Positions 11,057 to 22,382 of a stretch of 64,000 bases of DNA are shown one piece after another. The translations under genes and the position numbers were made by a program. The DNA lies in assembly GCA_029582265.1 (NCBI GenBank), contig CM055828.1, forward strand, positions 3,951,402 through 4,015,401. Direction: 5' to 3'. Position 1 is the stretch's first letter. Every line of letters starts with the position of its first letter. Source of the DNA: Zoroaster sp. YZ-2022. Its lineage: Eukaryota > Echinodermata > Asteroidea > Forcipulatida > Zoroasteridae. The notes below the pieces were generated by a model. That model did not search any database and was not told the DNA's origin. It saw only the letters and a list, made by a program, of their open reading frames with translations.

Positions 11057-11307
11057 TTGCGGTGACACCATTTGAAATTTCTCTTTTGAGTAGTAATTAG
11101 TTCTGAAAAGAACTGGTGGTTACAACTTGATGTTTCAATCAGTATGCTCTCATCGTCTTCAGGAGAATGTTGAAATATTTTCAAAATACTCTTTCAAAGT
11201 ATAAGATGACAATCGGAGCATACTGATCGAAACATTGAGTTGTAACCACCAGTTCTTTTCAGAACTAATTACTACTCAAAAGAGAAATTTCACATGGTGT
11301 CACTGCA
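11057..11307. repeat. Large fold-back repeat
   Basis: The left arm (from GCGGTGACACCATTTGAAAT) and the right arm (to ATTTCACATGGTGTCACTGC) are inverted copies of about 110 bases around a short centre. Each arm carries a hammerhead-like block (CTGAAGA and GAAAC on the minus strand near 11131-11172). Related sequence occurs at 1-58 and 17154-17262. Confidence 0.65.
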
Positions 11308-12621
11308 AATTCATTGATATTTATTGATAGCTTCTGCACATCCCTTATATGCAAAAAACAGCACAGAATCGTGTGTTAAGCAGCCCCGTGAAATTGGGCA
11401 CGGCTAACTACTGAGCATATTACTAATTTCTCATTGATTTTACCTGAAATTCCAGTCAGTAAATTTGTCAGTGGTTGTCCTAATTTTTTCCCAAGAGCTT
11501 CTTCACCAAGAGTATTGGTATTAAGATGTCAATTTCTAGACTAGAAAGTAAATCTCTTATTCCAAGATTGTATATTTTGTATAAAAAGGAAGTGAGACAT
11601 CATTCACTTCCTTTCACTTAATCATGTTCAGAGTCTTTTTTTTTTTACTGAATTACTGTTTAAAGAACAGGAATATTTTATGTTGTAATGTAACATATAT
11701 ATCTATATATATTTGTACATTTTAAGATTGTTGCCAGAAAGAGTATTATTAAGATTAGGTGTTTCTGTAATGTAGAGCAGTGCTCATTATGTTTGCATAG
11801 GGATGATTACCAGTGATTCAAAGGGAACAGGCACCTCACAGGGCTTGGTAAGAAATGGGCAAATCAAAGTCAACAGCATACTTCACCCATCCGTGTTGAG
11901 TATAGTAGTTAACAATAGTAGTTAACAACCTAACCCAATATAATTTCCAGTTTGATAAGCTCCCGCCTATTATCATACACCAGCCATTTTTGTATTTCTG
12001 CACACAAGTCTATGAGATTCAGAACGAGGCTCGTGTCAAAAATAGTCTGGTGCATATGATGTGGTGAGTTACTTCCTCGTGATTATTAACATGTCTACAG
12101 GGAACCTCACGTCATCGGTTTGAGTATGATCAGACTCATGTCTACCATATTAACTTTTGTGCTTCCTTTCTATGTTCTTAATTATTTAATTCTGATGATG
12201 GAAAACCTTGGAATGAGCTCAGTATAAAACCAGGGAAGTTTTTGACAGTTAACTGTACAATTTCAATGTCTTTAATCATTTCATTTAGCAGTTGTAAGCT
12301 TGTAGTTCAACAAAACAACAAACATCATTTGAAAATAGTACACTATCAGTCAAATTAATATTCTTTGGTCCCCCTTTGAATTTTTCTAATTATTATTTTT
12401 TTTTAGATGTTTGTTTTTATATTTATTTTTAAGTTTTGGTGTATTTTGCTTCAGTTGTGTTCAGATAATTGTTAATTTTCATAAGATTATTTCATAGGAT
12501 CATTAAAAAAAAGACATTTGCCTTGTAAATAATTCGGTCTGTGAGTCTTCTATGTTGGATTTGAGTGGATTTAGTCATGTCACTTTATTGAGTTGAGTTT
12601 GAGTGGAATCAATTTGGTGAG
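11308..12621. other. Unannotated intergenic DNA
   Basis: AT-rich sequence without coding potential or element ends that I can define. An AAGCAGCCCCGTGAAATTGG stretch near 11379 resembles the ends of the 18620-18934 element. Confidence 0.4.
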
Positions 12622-12741
12622 TTTTAAAGGTACGGTATCGTCATGATCAAAGCAGACTTTCAACAGGGCATGGAATCGGTGTCCTGGTTTAAGATGAACA
12701 CAGTGACTAAAATTACTGGCTCATTTATGCACAGCAGATTT
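12622..12741. mobile_element. Half copy of the fold-back MITE
   Basis: One arm only, including CAGGGCATGGAATCGG and the internal CACAGTGACT segment of the 8815 family. The second arm is missing. Confidence 0.5.
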
Positions 12742-13439
12742 CAAATTTACGAGGGTAGGGGAAGCCATTGTATGTTGACGGACGGAAAAAAAGCGTCAAA
12801 ATGTTCCTGTCTGGAAATTGACAGCCAGTGGCAATTAAGGTCATGATATAGATGCGACATACCAGGAGTATGGGCGGGGAACTTATGCCAGGGGAGAGGG
12901 ATGCATATTAGTTTGGGTTTTACTTGGGTTTTCTGAAAATAAACTTAAGCTAAAAAAGGGTCCACGTGTTAGCATCAGAATAAGTGATCATTTGAATATG
13001 TTTGGTGAAAAAACCCAGTAGACGTACATAGCTATACCACCAGTTTCAGCTCAAATTGTTGCCAGTGTCTCATACGATCTCCATAAAATCCTGCCCACTT
13101 TAACTGTTCAAGTTGGGAATTTCCTAGACCTGTAAATAGGGTCAACAACTTGAAATCCCTCCGTACAAAGATGCACAAGGATGTCTGGTGGTAATTTGCC
13201 CTATTTAATAGGGCTAGGAATATACAAAACTGCAATGTTGTTTCTGGTTTGAACTTAATGCCCTTCCTCCATGATTCAACAATGGACAGGATCCGATTTC
13301 TTGGAGACCATAATTATTTCATGTGACCTCGGATCTAGGCCAGAAATCTTTTAATTTTTTTTTTAAAAAAACGTTAAAAAAATAGTTTGATTGTGGTTTT
13401 CCTGTTTGTAACACAAAATATATAATAGGGTAAAACAAA

Positions 13440-14668
13440 TGATATTAAACAACTAAAGAGGAAACCATTAATGGCTTTAAACCCAAATAAATGTAAGCTA
13501 ATGACTGTGACCTTGGTGTTATTATTTCTAGGGACTTAAGCTGGAAAACCCATATTAGCAATGTTACTTCCAAAGCCACCAGGCTAAATGGATTTATTGG
13601 TAGAGTAGTTAAAACTAGGGACCCTAAAATTTTTATTTCACTTTATCGCTCAATTAACAGACCCATACTTGAGTATGCAGCCCCTGTCTGGTGCCCTGTC
13701 CTTACTACCCAGCAAGAAACGCTTGAGAAGGTACAGAGACGTTTCACCCATTTTTGTTTAGGCATGCCGAGAAGGGCTTTAATTAATTCTGGTAGTGAAA
13801 TTGAATATTCCGACAGGTGTGTCAAGTTGGGTCTTCCCTTTTTAAACAATAGAATTCATTTCCTTTCAATTGTGTTTGTTATTAAATGTTTATATAATAA
13901 ATTTGACATTCCTATTGATCTAATCCCTGTTAATCGTAGACACACTGAAGTTGTTAAGTTTTCTCATCAAATGGCAAGATTCTCTTTTTAATAGATTCCC
14001 AAGATTATGGGAGGTGCTCATGGGCGGATCCAGAACATTTTTAGGGGGGGCTGAGAATCAAAAACAATTATTTTTCAGTACTACAAAAATTACAATGAAA
14101 TAATCAAAGGGAGAGAAAAACAAAGCACAGTGAGGGAATGGGAGTGCGCCCTCCCCTCCCCTCCCCCTTCTGTCTCTCTCTCTCTTTCTCCCTTTTTATT
14201 TATTAATTTTTTTTAAAACGATTTTAGGGGGGGGCTACAGCCCCCTTTGCCCCCCCCCCCCCCCCCCGGATCCGCCAACGGTGCTACCAGCAGATGTTAG
14301 AGACACAGTTTATCTTTATTTATTAATTCACTTAGAAAACATGTATTAGTCCCTGGCCTAGGAGATGCCCTAACTCAAACTGTGTAGTATTAAGTTTTTA
14401 CATTTTTATTTTAGTATTGTTTTTATATCTCAAAGTGTGCCTAAAGCCATGTTGTTTATCGTTCTTTGTGTGATTCAATGTTTGTTTACTTCCTAAGTGG
14501 TAGCATCAGGAAATCAACTCGACAGTAATTTAGTTTACTTTTTTGTAATCCTACAGGGGTGCTACCTTTGTTTAATTCTGTTTCCGTTAATTTAATGTAA
14601 ATTTGTGTTTATTTGTTTTTCTACCTGTGAAATCAATAAATGAAAATGAAATGAATGGCTGATTTGAC
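13440..14668 (+). mobile_element. Decayed LINE, 3' part
   Basis: Frame 13509-13991 is open and encodes a typical C-terminal end of a non-LTR retrotransposon reverse transcriptase: DLGVIISRDLSWKTHISN, then RSINRPILEYAAPVWCP and QQETLEKVQRRF. Upstream, an ALNPNKCKLM fragment belongs earlier in the same protein, so an internal piece is deleted. The 3' tail ends in AATCAATAAATGAAAATGAA, a simple repeat end. A second element (14019-14280) is inserted in the tail. The clade (CR1/L2/Jockey group) cannot be fixed from this fragment. Confidence 0.7.
14019..14280. mobile_element. hAT-like MITE nested in the LINE
   Basis: Ends CATGGGCGGATCC and GGATCCGCCAACG are inverted (11 of 13). A GGTGCT direct repeat flanks both sides, consistent with a degraded 8-base target duplication. 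Internal sequence is G-run and C-run rich and non-coding. Confidence 0.5.
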
Positions 14669-15454
14669 TTGGAATTAACCACATAGGAATGAACAGCATG
14701 AACCAAATGCTGGCCCGTTGATTCTTCTTGAGATTAATTATATTGGTCTTGACGGTACATCTGGGGCCGGCGCGTTTTACCTAACAGTAACAGGAAACAT
14801 GTTTGGGCTTCGGTCACTGGTTAAGCGTTTTCGCAAGTTTGCTTGTGCTGCGATGACGTCATTGTTCTGACCAAACGTTTACGTGAACCGCGAAGTTTGT
14901 GATCGGATCGGTTAAATACGCTTAGTTTCAAGATGGCAGATTGTAAAAAGTATAAGGAAAGTTTTGTTAATTATTTGTTCAAAAATGAGTAGTATAAGTT
15001 CCATTTTGCCAACATTTTAATTACCCCGTATATTTAGAGAAACGTTGAGGATTGAACATGTCACAAGTTGCTGGTTACGCTGTCGTTTTCGTGTAGCTAT
15101 GCTGTCTTGTTTCTGGTGATGACTTTGTAGGCATGGAAGGAAACAAAGTTTCTATATGAGTTCGCCAAAACACGCCCCTAGTCTGGCCAAATCTTCAAAA
15201 CTGATTACTCAAAAATAATAACGGATAATTATAACATTTTAGCCGTTTACTGTAGTTTCAGCTCAAGATTTTAACCCACCTTTTGTATCCACACAATATT
15301 CCCATAATTTAAAGTTCTCATACTTTTGTAGTTTTCTATTAGTATTACTTAGTATTATAGGAGCCTTGTCTGTCTGTTTTTTGCGTTTTGGCAATTTGTT
15401 CTTGCAGCCTCTTCAATATCCATCAACAGATGGCGCTACTCACTAAGTCGCTGA
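14669..15454. other. Intergenic stretch with promoter-like motifs
   Basis: Mostly unique sequence, locally richer in CpG. It contains TGACGTCA (14854-14861) and TTTCAAGATGGCAGA (about 14927), resembling CRE and YY1-type motifs. No exon could be tied to it. Confidence 0.35.
14854..14861. promoter_or_regulatory. CRE-like palindrome
   Basis: Perfect TGACGTCA, the consensus of CREB/ATF factors. It lies in a CpG-richer stretch about 75 bases before a CAAGATGGC motif. It could be part of a promoter, possibly for gene A 3.6 kb downstream, but no transcript start is shown. Confidence 0.3.
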
Positions 15455-15988
15455 GTCGTGGCCGAGCGGTCTAGCGCACCGAACTCAAGTTCTGGTGTTG
15501 CCAGCAGCAGGGTGTGGGTTCGAGCCCCGGTCGTGACACTTGTGTCCTTGAGCAAGGTACTTAACCATAATTGCTTCGTCCTTCGGATGGGACGTAAAAG
15601 CCGTAGGTCCCGTGTGTTGTATAATGCACGTAAAGTGGATTGTCGTGGCCGAGCGGTCTATCTAGCGCACCGAACTCAAGTTCTGGTGTTGCCAGCAGCA
15701 GAGTGTGGGTTCGAGCCCCGGCCGTGACATCTGTGTCCTTGAGCAAGACACTTAACCATGATTGCTTCTCTCCACCCAGGGGTTAAATGGGTACCTGTGA
15801 GGGCAGAGTTGGTTGATTAGCCCTAATGCGCTGTAATAGCAGCAACTGAGCTGTATACTCCCCAGGGAGCTGAGATGGTTTCAGGAATGATTTATGAGTC
15901 TTATGAGCCTTATGAGCAGGGAAAATAATACACTGCGCTTTGTATCCCTAGGAAAAGGCGCATTATAAATGCAAGTTATTATTATTAT
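15455..15988 (+). mobile_element. SINE with doubled tRNA-Leu-like head
   Basis: Two tRNA-like heads lie in tandem (from 15455 and 15642). Each has GTGGCCGAGCGGTCTA (A-box region), an anticodon arm with loop CTCAAGT as in tRNA-Leu(CAA), and GGGTTCGAGCCCC (B box). A body with CTTGAGCAAG and CCCAGGGAGCTGAGATGG follows, ending in ATT repeats. It is a retroposed repeat, not a functional tRNA. Confidence 0.75.
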
Positions 15989-17153
15989 TACTAGTACTGT
16001 TCCTGAGATTTAAAAAAACTCCGTACGTGCACATGCAGCGCGCGCACACAGCTAGCGTGTGGGAAAATTATTTTTTCATTTTTCTTTAGAGTCGTAAAGA
16101 GCGCCCTCAATTGATGAACATTTTCTGTCAGTGATTTTCGTTGATTTAGAAGAAGTGGAAATGTCAACATGTCCGGTGAAAGAGCAATGAATGTACCGCA
16201 TTTCCTACTCAACAACAACAACACTAGTATAGTTTGTTTTCTCGAGCTGAAAGGTAAGTAAATGAAGTAGGGAGAAGTGCTAAGTATATAGTCGAACCCT
16301 GTAACTGCGAGTGTCACTGTTACTGAATACTAACTTGTGGTAGGTACTCAATAGCGTAGCTATTTAGGGCGCAGTACGTACACTGGACTCCCTCCGTATC
16401 CTTGGCCAGTGAACCACACATGTACAAAAAATGAGCGATTTTTCTTTATTTTATCTGCTAATTACTACAACCTAAAACTTAGTGATTAGGTAGCCCTGAT
16501 AGGACCCTATCTATGTACACTTCCGATAGGGTCCTGACCAAGAGTTCTTCCCGTTCGTATAGTACTGTAAAGTTTGCACTGAATTTTCTCCTTTTTTTAC
16601 CCATCTTCGTTGGCTGAACTGAGGAAATGCAGGCACTGTAACTTCTTAACTTACATGCCGTTCATGCTGTCAAGGGTTTGTGAAGCAATAAGGTTTATCG
16701 CTAAGTAATAGCACTGAAGCAACTGCCGCAAAGCATACAGGGATACAAAAAGGGGCATCTGTTTGGCGCAGCTTTTGTGACGTCAATAATATTTTGTTTG
16801 TCCGCACGGCACGCAGTGGCGCTGTTGCACCCACAGACATCCCACAATTCCTTGCAGCTGCTATTAGCGATAAGCCTTATGGATAGGTGCAAAATTTCAC
16901 AGATCCATGTCTGTCAAAATCAGCCATCTTTATGGGCAATGATTTGAAACCTACCCAGCCGTGCATGCACACTAACCCTAACCTTCCAAAATCCTCCAAA
17001 ATCCTCTTTGCTAAAGTGAAGGATTTTGTAGGATTGAGGTTACATGCTACATGCTCTTTGCTAAAGTGAAAGATTTTGGAGGATTGAGGTTATTAGGCAT
17101 ACTTGCCTTTCCATGGTACATGTACATCCATGTTTAAGTACATGTAAGACTAA
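15989..17153. other. Unannotated intergenic DNA
   Basis: No conserved coding frame. It contains a second TGACGTCA (16778-16785) and, at about 16976-17095, repeated GGATTTTGGAGGATTGAGG-like words related to the CCTCC array at 22383-22803. Confidence 0.4.
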
Positions 17154-17262
17154 TTGCGGTGACACCATGTGGAATCTCAATTGAGTAGTAATTAGTTCTG
17201 AAAAGAACTGGAGGTACAACTCGACGTTTCGATCAGTATGCTCTGATCGTCCTCAGGAGATC
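17154..17262 (-). ncRNA. Decayed hammerhead-like Penelope-type repeat
   Basis: Same repeat family as 11057-11307. On the minus strand (17260-17220) it reads TCTC, CTGAGGA, C, GATCAG-AGCATA-CTGATC hairpin, GAAAC, GTC, GAG. The six-pair stem is perfect, but one C next to it has no partner, so the core is probably defective compared with 10029-10070. Confidence 0.35.
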
Positions 17263-17752
17263 GTCCTACATCCATGTTTGTTGTAGTGATTGCAAGGTCA
17301 GTGCTTGGGTCAGTGGACACTGTTTATTGCTCCATGTATGCAGGGAGGGTCCCTGGCCATGTACATGTATCACAGATTAGAAACACGTGTGCATACATGT
17401 CATGTGATTTTGGAGGATTCAGGTTATGTGTAAGCAAATGGGCCAGAGTCAAAAGAAGGTCATTCATTGGTTCATGTGCTCTGTGTGCGCATACGTGGAC
17501 CAATGAGTGACCTTCTTTTGCCTCTGAACGAGGGCGCCATTCAATTTGTAACATCATACGCATAAGGTCTGTTGTTGTCTGATGTTGACAAGTAAGCCAT
17601 CAATAACTAACTTACTCTCTTTGTATCAAGATAGAATTAAATAATCAACCTGTAAATTTCAGCTTATAATCAATTTGAAATTTACTCAAAATTATTTTCT
17701 TAAAAATGACTGCATTTCCCCTTCCCCATGTTGGCGTTTTTTGTTGTTGAAA
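17263..17752. repeat. Dispersed inverted-repeat segment
   Basis: CAAAAGAAGGTCATTCATTGG near 17450 pairs with CCAATGAGTGACCTTCTTTTG near 17500. A related segment with CGCCCTCG and ACTCATTGGTTCATGT is found near 46535-46580. It is probably a decayed MITE; its outer borders are not defined. Confidence 0.35.
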
Positions 17753-18006
17753 GAATGTCAAACCCAACCGCCACTTGTGCATAATGTCTAAGCATGAGTT
17801 TTTAGCAGACGACAAAATGGCCAACGTCTCACTGGGATGTGCATACATTCATTGCTCAAAATATCTCACTTGACTACACTTTCCTCTCCGTAAGTATGTC
17901 CTCTATCATCTTTTTAAAGGAAAATCTGTCTTCTATCATCTTTTAAAGGAAAATCTGTGATATTTGTCATATTTGGATAGAAAAGTGCCAGTTGTATTCT
18001 ACATTC
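17753..18006. mobile_element. MITE with GAATGTC ends
   Basis: Begins GAATGTCAAACCCAACCGCC and ends GCCAGTTGTATTCTACATTC. Related copies lie at 27117-27323 and 53453-53873, which share the AAAAGTGGCGGT segment. Confidence 0.5.
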
Positions 18007-18071
18007 TTTCCTTTCCATTCTTTCTATAACACATAGTAACTAATCTGTTAAACTTACCAAACAAGACTTAC

Positions 18072-18394
18072 TTAACCCTCCTACAATCAGTGCAATTTTG
18101 GAAACAACCCATTCAGGCCACTCCAAGCCATTAGCTGTTGCCAGTGGCCTCCTATGGTTACCCTTCTGTGCACTGTCACACCACTGAGATTGCAGGGTAA
18201 AGTGGTCTCCCATTGATACATTGTAGGCCATACTAATATGTTCAAACATTTACAGTGTCCTTGGGTGGCACACAGTTGATTTTGTAAGATTACTTGGAAA
18301 GGACAGCAGGCTTGTAGGCCTACATGTATGTACTGAAGGTTGCTAAAGAACAGAATTTAGTGGTTGGGAGTGCCTCCATGTGTAGGAGGGTTAA
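18072..18394. mobile_element. piggyBac-like MITE P2, next to the gene A start
   Basis: Bounded by TTAA at 18072-18075 and 18391-18394, with inverted ends CCCTCCTACA and TGTAGGAGGG. Homologous copies are at 27953-28275 and 46608-48216. It ends 51 bases before the ATG of gene A, so it must lie in the promoter, 5' UTR or first intron. Confidence 0.7.
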
Positions 18395-18445
18395 ATACAT
18401 GAAATTTGTTTTTAAAATGATTCATCAGCATAGTCAACTGTCACC

Positions 18446-18567
18446 ATGGCGACTCACCAAGACAACAACCAGCCCAATCTGGCACTCCCCGGTTACCCAG
18501 CAACAACGGAATCCCTACCAAGTGATACAGTTTTGCAACATCTCCTGGAGTCTGACAAAATCAACAG
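18446..18567 (+). CDS. Gene A, exon 1: C2H2 zinc-finger protein start
   Basis: Proposed first coding exon of the zinc-finger gene that ends at 25166. ATG at 18446 sits in a strong start context (TCACCATGGC). The exon encodes MATHQDNNQPNLALPGYPAT and about 20 more residues, then stops before GTACGT in phase 2. Exons at 23004 and 23822 continue this frame exactly (122+234+1345 bases, 567 codons with stop). The N-terminus is hydrophilic and without a recognised domain. An acceptor-like TTCATCAG at 18421-18428 allows a leader exon further upstream. The gene is not identified with a named vertebrate orthologue. Confidence 0.6.
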
Positions 18568-18619
18568 GTACGTTGACCAAGCAAATATATGCAAATCAGT
18601 GATGTCACAGCATGGATCA

Positions 18620-18934
18620 GGGCCCAATTTCATAGAGCTACTAAGCAGAAAATACTGCTTCACAAATTTAGTTAAAATAGCAGGGAACCAGTCACGAACC
18701 GTACACTTCACATGACACTTTGGCTGGTAACCTGTTTTTGCTGAGCAAACGATAGCAGGGAACCAGTCACGAACCGTACACTTCACATGACACTTTGGCT
18801 GATAACCTGCTTTTGCTGAGCAAACGATAGCAGGGAACCAGTCACGAACCGTACGCTTCACATGACGTTTTGGCTGGTAACCTGTTTTTGCTGAGCAAAA
18901 TTTCCCTGCTTAGCAGCTCACTGAAATTGGCCCC
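18620..18934. mobile_element. MITE with three internal 75-bp repeats
   Basis: Inverted ends GGGCCCAATTTCATAGAGCT and AGCTCACTGAAATTGGCCCC bound three tandem units that start ATAGCAGGGAACCAGTCACG at 18677, 18752 and 18827 (75-base spacing). Units differ at a few bases. Any long reading frame here is a product of the repeat. Confidence 0.7.
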
Positions 18935-19338
18935 AGATGAAACATCACGGTTGATTTGTGCAAAATAGATTTGAAACAACACCCAGAACTTGAGTTTGAT
19001 GCACTAGACTGCTCGGCCCTGACGCTTACATCCTTATCTTTTCAAAAGTTGGTTCAATCGTTTGTGTTGTCACGTTATGTCAGTTGACTTACTCGGGTAA
19101 CTACATTTTTCTTGGGCAAGGTTTGGGATTGTGATTTTAGGCACATTCGGTGTGTGCTGTGACACTGACTTCCTGTTGTGTTCTCACAAAACAGCGCCCT
19201 CAGTGTGTCAAGGATAAGCATGAACATTATATATTTAAACAGTATCTTCACTCTACATCAAAAACAGAAATCCCAGTTTGTTTAGACTGTCCAAAAGCGA
19301 AAATATCTGCTAACAAACAATTGCATTTCATAGACCCT

Positions 19339-19658
19339 TTTACCCTCCTACTTTAGCTGCACTTTAGTGGCAAGTAGCTATAGAGGTCAAAATCAATCAA
19401 CTGCCTGTTTTGACTGTTGAGCCAAATGTGCACACGGGCATTTTGTCTGGTTTTTACTGTCATTTTGATCACCCTCAACAATACAAGACAATGCTTTTTA
19501 CCAGTCAAAAACGGTCGACTCATTTTGACCTGTAAATGTACTTACTACACATAAGGTTTGGTTTGACAGTGTTCAAATTTTTCAGTGCACTAGATATACC
19601 TTGGCAAGTATATCAACATTTTGACTGATTTTGACCCTTGCAGTCACAGAAGGGTTAA
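19339..19658 (-). mobile_element. P1 MITE, reverse copy
   Basis: Runs from TTTACCCTCCTACTTTAGCT to AGAAGGGTTAA and is the reverse complement of the 21810 copy over its whole length. The left TTAA has become TTTA. Confidence 0.6.
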
Positions 19659-20870
19659 GCAATGGTTGTATGGTTTTATTTGAGCAACATAAATAAATGT
19701 GAAGATCTGACAAAAAAGTACATTGTACTGTACTTTTGAGTCATCCATTTGGGTGTACTTGAACTTCATATAAATTAAGATACTACTGTTCTCAGTTGGA
19801 TTAAATGACACCTGTTGTCATGTTTCCAGCGTCAAGGACTTGTGAATGCTAATGTCATTCTCCCCCTTCCTCGGCCCAATCCTTGCTCTCTTGTTCCGTT
19901 GTCTGTTATTGAGACAAGGCCTTTGATTTGTAACAATCTTATAGGGGCAAGGCAATTTGCTCTCGGTAACGGGAACTTCCGTTGGGAAAAGAAAAATGAT
20001 TAGTGGAACATTTCAAGACCAAGGCCAGGGGCAAAGGAGGTAGCTGAATCCACCAAAATCCAACACCATTTTATTTAAAATTAAAATTCTCAAAACAAGC
20101 TGTATATCTTTTGATGGTTTCTACTTATCCTTGAGGCATCTATTGGTCATAATATATCAAATTTAACCTAATTTCAGGTCAGAAGTACAACATTTTTTGG
20201 GAATTTTTGAAGATTTTTATCAAAATTCGGCCAAAATTCAACTGATTTTTAAGGGCAACCGGATAAAAAGTGACAATCCATTTTTCGCCACAGTTGTGGA
20301 TACTTTTAAAATTATTATTGATATGTTTTGAACTAAATATCAAAGAATTGTTTTGGGCTACCTTGCAGTTTTTGAGAATTTTTTTTTTTAAGTTGCGACC
20401 CTTGGCCGGATTTTGCCAAGAATTGGGGCTGAAAATTTGAAAAACATAGCAATGACCTATGACTCTTTTTCTAATAGCTAAAAAGAAATTTCATTGTGTT
20501 GTGCCTAGTTGACTTTTTGGAAAAATAAAATAGAATGAACCAATCATGAATACGTGGTTTTTAAATAAAATAGAAAAAAAATCAAGCATGAATGCACATA
20601 TTTTTTCAAAAATCTGACAATATCTCCAAAATGAGCAGTCTGATGATCTCTAAACATGTTTAAAACAACTCCTGGGGCAAAATTACCCCTAGGGGGGGCT
20701 ATCTTAGGCCTAAAATTGAAAATTAGTCTCACGTCCCCCTTTACCCCCTAAACGCCCTACTGTGCACCCAGCCCCATGCAAAGTATCCCTGTCTGGGCTA
20801 TACAGTACTGAGTCCATCAAAATACAACAGACCCTGCTGTTGGAGTTCGAACGGTTTGGGGTGGTTAGGG

Positions 20871-20874
20871 TTAA
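20871..20874 (-). mobile_element. End of a P3 piggyBac-like MITE
   Basis: About 115 bases before this TTAA (20756-20870) match the half of the 49392-49600 element containing CAGCCCCATG and GTATCCCTGTCTGGGCTATA, ending GGTGGTTAGGG-TTAA. The other half may lie at 20036-20070 (TCCACCAAAATCCAACACCA), with an insertion of about 0.7 kb between. Confidence 0.4.
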
Positions 20875-21116
20875 TGAAAGGTTATAGAAATGGTGATTCA
20901 GAGATAACCAAAGCGAATTGTGATATCAAACTTACTTTGTGTACATAAAAGCTGTAGATTGTATCAATCGTCCCAAGATTTAATTCTGTTTAATGTCTCA
21001 GGGGCTCTAATCTTGAAAGACATATCACCAGTGTGTTTCCGGCAATTTTCAGAATTGTGTGTGTTCATTGGAATATTGACAACTTCCTTTTAGACAGGAC
21101 AACAAATGAAAAAAGG

Positions 21117-21351
21117 GTTTACCCTCCTGTTTTGACTGTTGACCCAAATATGCACACAGGGGCATTTTTGACTGGTTTGGACTGTCATTTTGATCACCCT
21201 GAACAATACAACTTACAAGACAATGTACGGTCGACTCATTTTGACCTGTAAATGTACTTACTTGACAGTGTTCGACTTTTAAGTGCACTAAATATGCAAG
21301 TATATCAACATTTTGACTGATTTTGACCCTTGCAGTCACACAAGGGTTTAA
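21117..21351 (-). mobile_element. P1 MITE with internal deletion
   Basis: Reverse P1 copy ending in CAAGGGTTTAA. Near the left end, TACCCTCCT joins directly to GTTTTGACTG. Compared with 19339-19658 a segment of about 56 bases is missing between two CCT words, as expected of a microhomology deletion. Confidence 0.55.
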
Positions 21352-21382
21352 CGGATTAATCTCAAACGTAATGGTTTGTTGT

Positions 21383-21592
21383 ATGTGAGGGCAGAGTTGG
21401 TTATTGTGTTTGATTAGCCCTATATGCACCAAAATGGCAGCAAATGAGCTGTATACTCCCCAGGGAGCTGAGATGGCTTCAGGAATGATTTATGAGCCTG
21501 ATGAGCAGGGGTAATAATATAATGCGCCTTGAGCACCAGTTTGGTGGATACGTGCGCTATATAAGTCCACATTATTATAATTATTATTACAT
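21383..21592 (+). mobile_element. 5'-truncated SINE
   Basis: Matches the 3' body of the SINEs at 15455 and 30295 (GAGGGCAGAGTTGGTT, CCCAGGGAGCTGAGATGG, TGATGAGCAGGGGTAATAAT) and ends in ATT repeats. The tRNA-like head is absent. Confidence 0.7.
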
Positions 21593-21809
21593 ACATGTAC
21601 ACACATACATATATACATCTTGATTCTAGCATGTACTCGTAGAAGCAGTTTCACCAACATTACCTTTAATGTCCTTGTTTGGAGTTATTTATAAATATTA
21701 GTGCAACCTCAGAAATACATGTATCTTATTTTAGGAACATCAAGCTTCAGCTGGCTAACAGACAATCTTTCACACTAGATAAAACTAAAATAAACCACAC
21801 ACAAATCAA

Positions 21810-22121
21810 TTAACCCTCCTACTACTACAAGGGTCAAAATCAGTCAAAATGTTGATATACTTGCCAAGGTATAATGCACTTGAAAGTCGAACGCTGTCAT
21901 ACCTTATGTGTAGTAAGTACATTTACAGGTCAAAATGAGTCAACCGTTTTTGACTGGTAAAAGCATTGTCTGGTATTGTTCAGGGTGGTCAAAATGACAG
22001 TCAAAACCATTAAAAAATGCCCCTGTGTGCACATTTGGGTCAACGGTCAAAACAGGCAGTTGATTGGTTTTGACCTCTATAGCTACTTGCCACTAAAGTG
22101 CAGCTAGAGTATGACGGTTAA
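21810..22121 (+). mobile_element. P1 MITE, best-preserved copy
   Basis: TTAA on both sides (21810-21813 and 22118-22121), left end CCCTCCTACTACTACAAGGG, right end decayed to AGAGTATGACGG. It gives the clearest full length, 312 bases, for this subfamily. Confidence 0.65.
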
Positions 22122-22382
22122 ATAAAGTAAATTTAGAGGGAAGGTACAACATTGGTATTAGGTAATGTGCGGTCATTTCAATCCTCTGGTTTTCAAGAAA
22201 AATATCAAAAAACTAGGTGTTCACATTTAATTTAAAAAAATAAACAGAGAATTAGCTGTTGCAAACTGCTTACCAACCTAAAGGACTGCTTACTAACCAT
22301 AAAATGCAACATGGTAGTTATCGGCCTTATGTTTCAAACCTAGCAGGTTCTAAGGCCAATAACTACTATCTTGCATTTTTCT

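Noticed and set aside
15455..15728. Functional tRNA-Leu genes
   Set aside because: A and B boxes are present, but both heads sit in a SINE with a retroposed tail, and the same structure recurs at 30295.
18493..18861. Minus-strand frame with a thrice-repeated peptide
   Set aside because: The repeated peptide is produced by the 75-base tandem units of the MITE and also overlaps exon 1 of gene A on the other strand.
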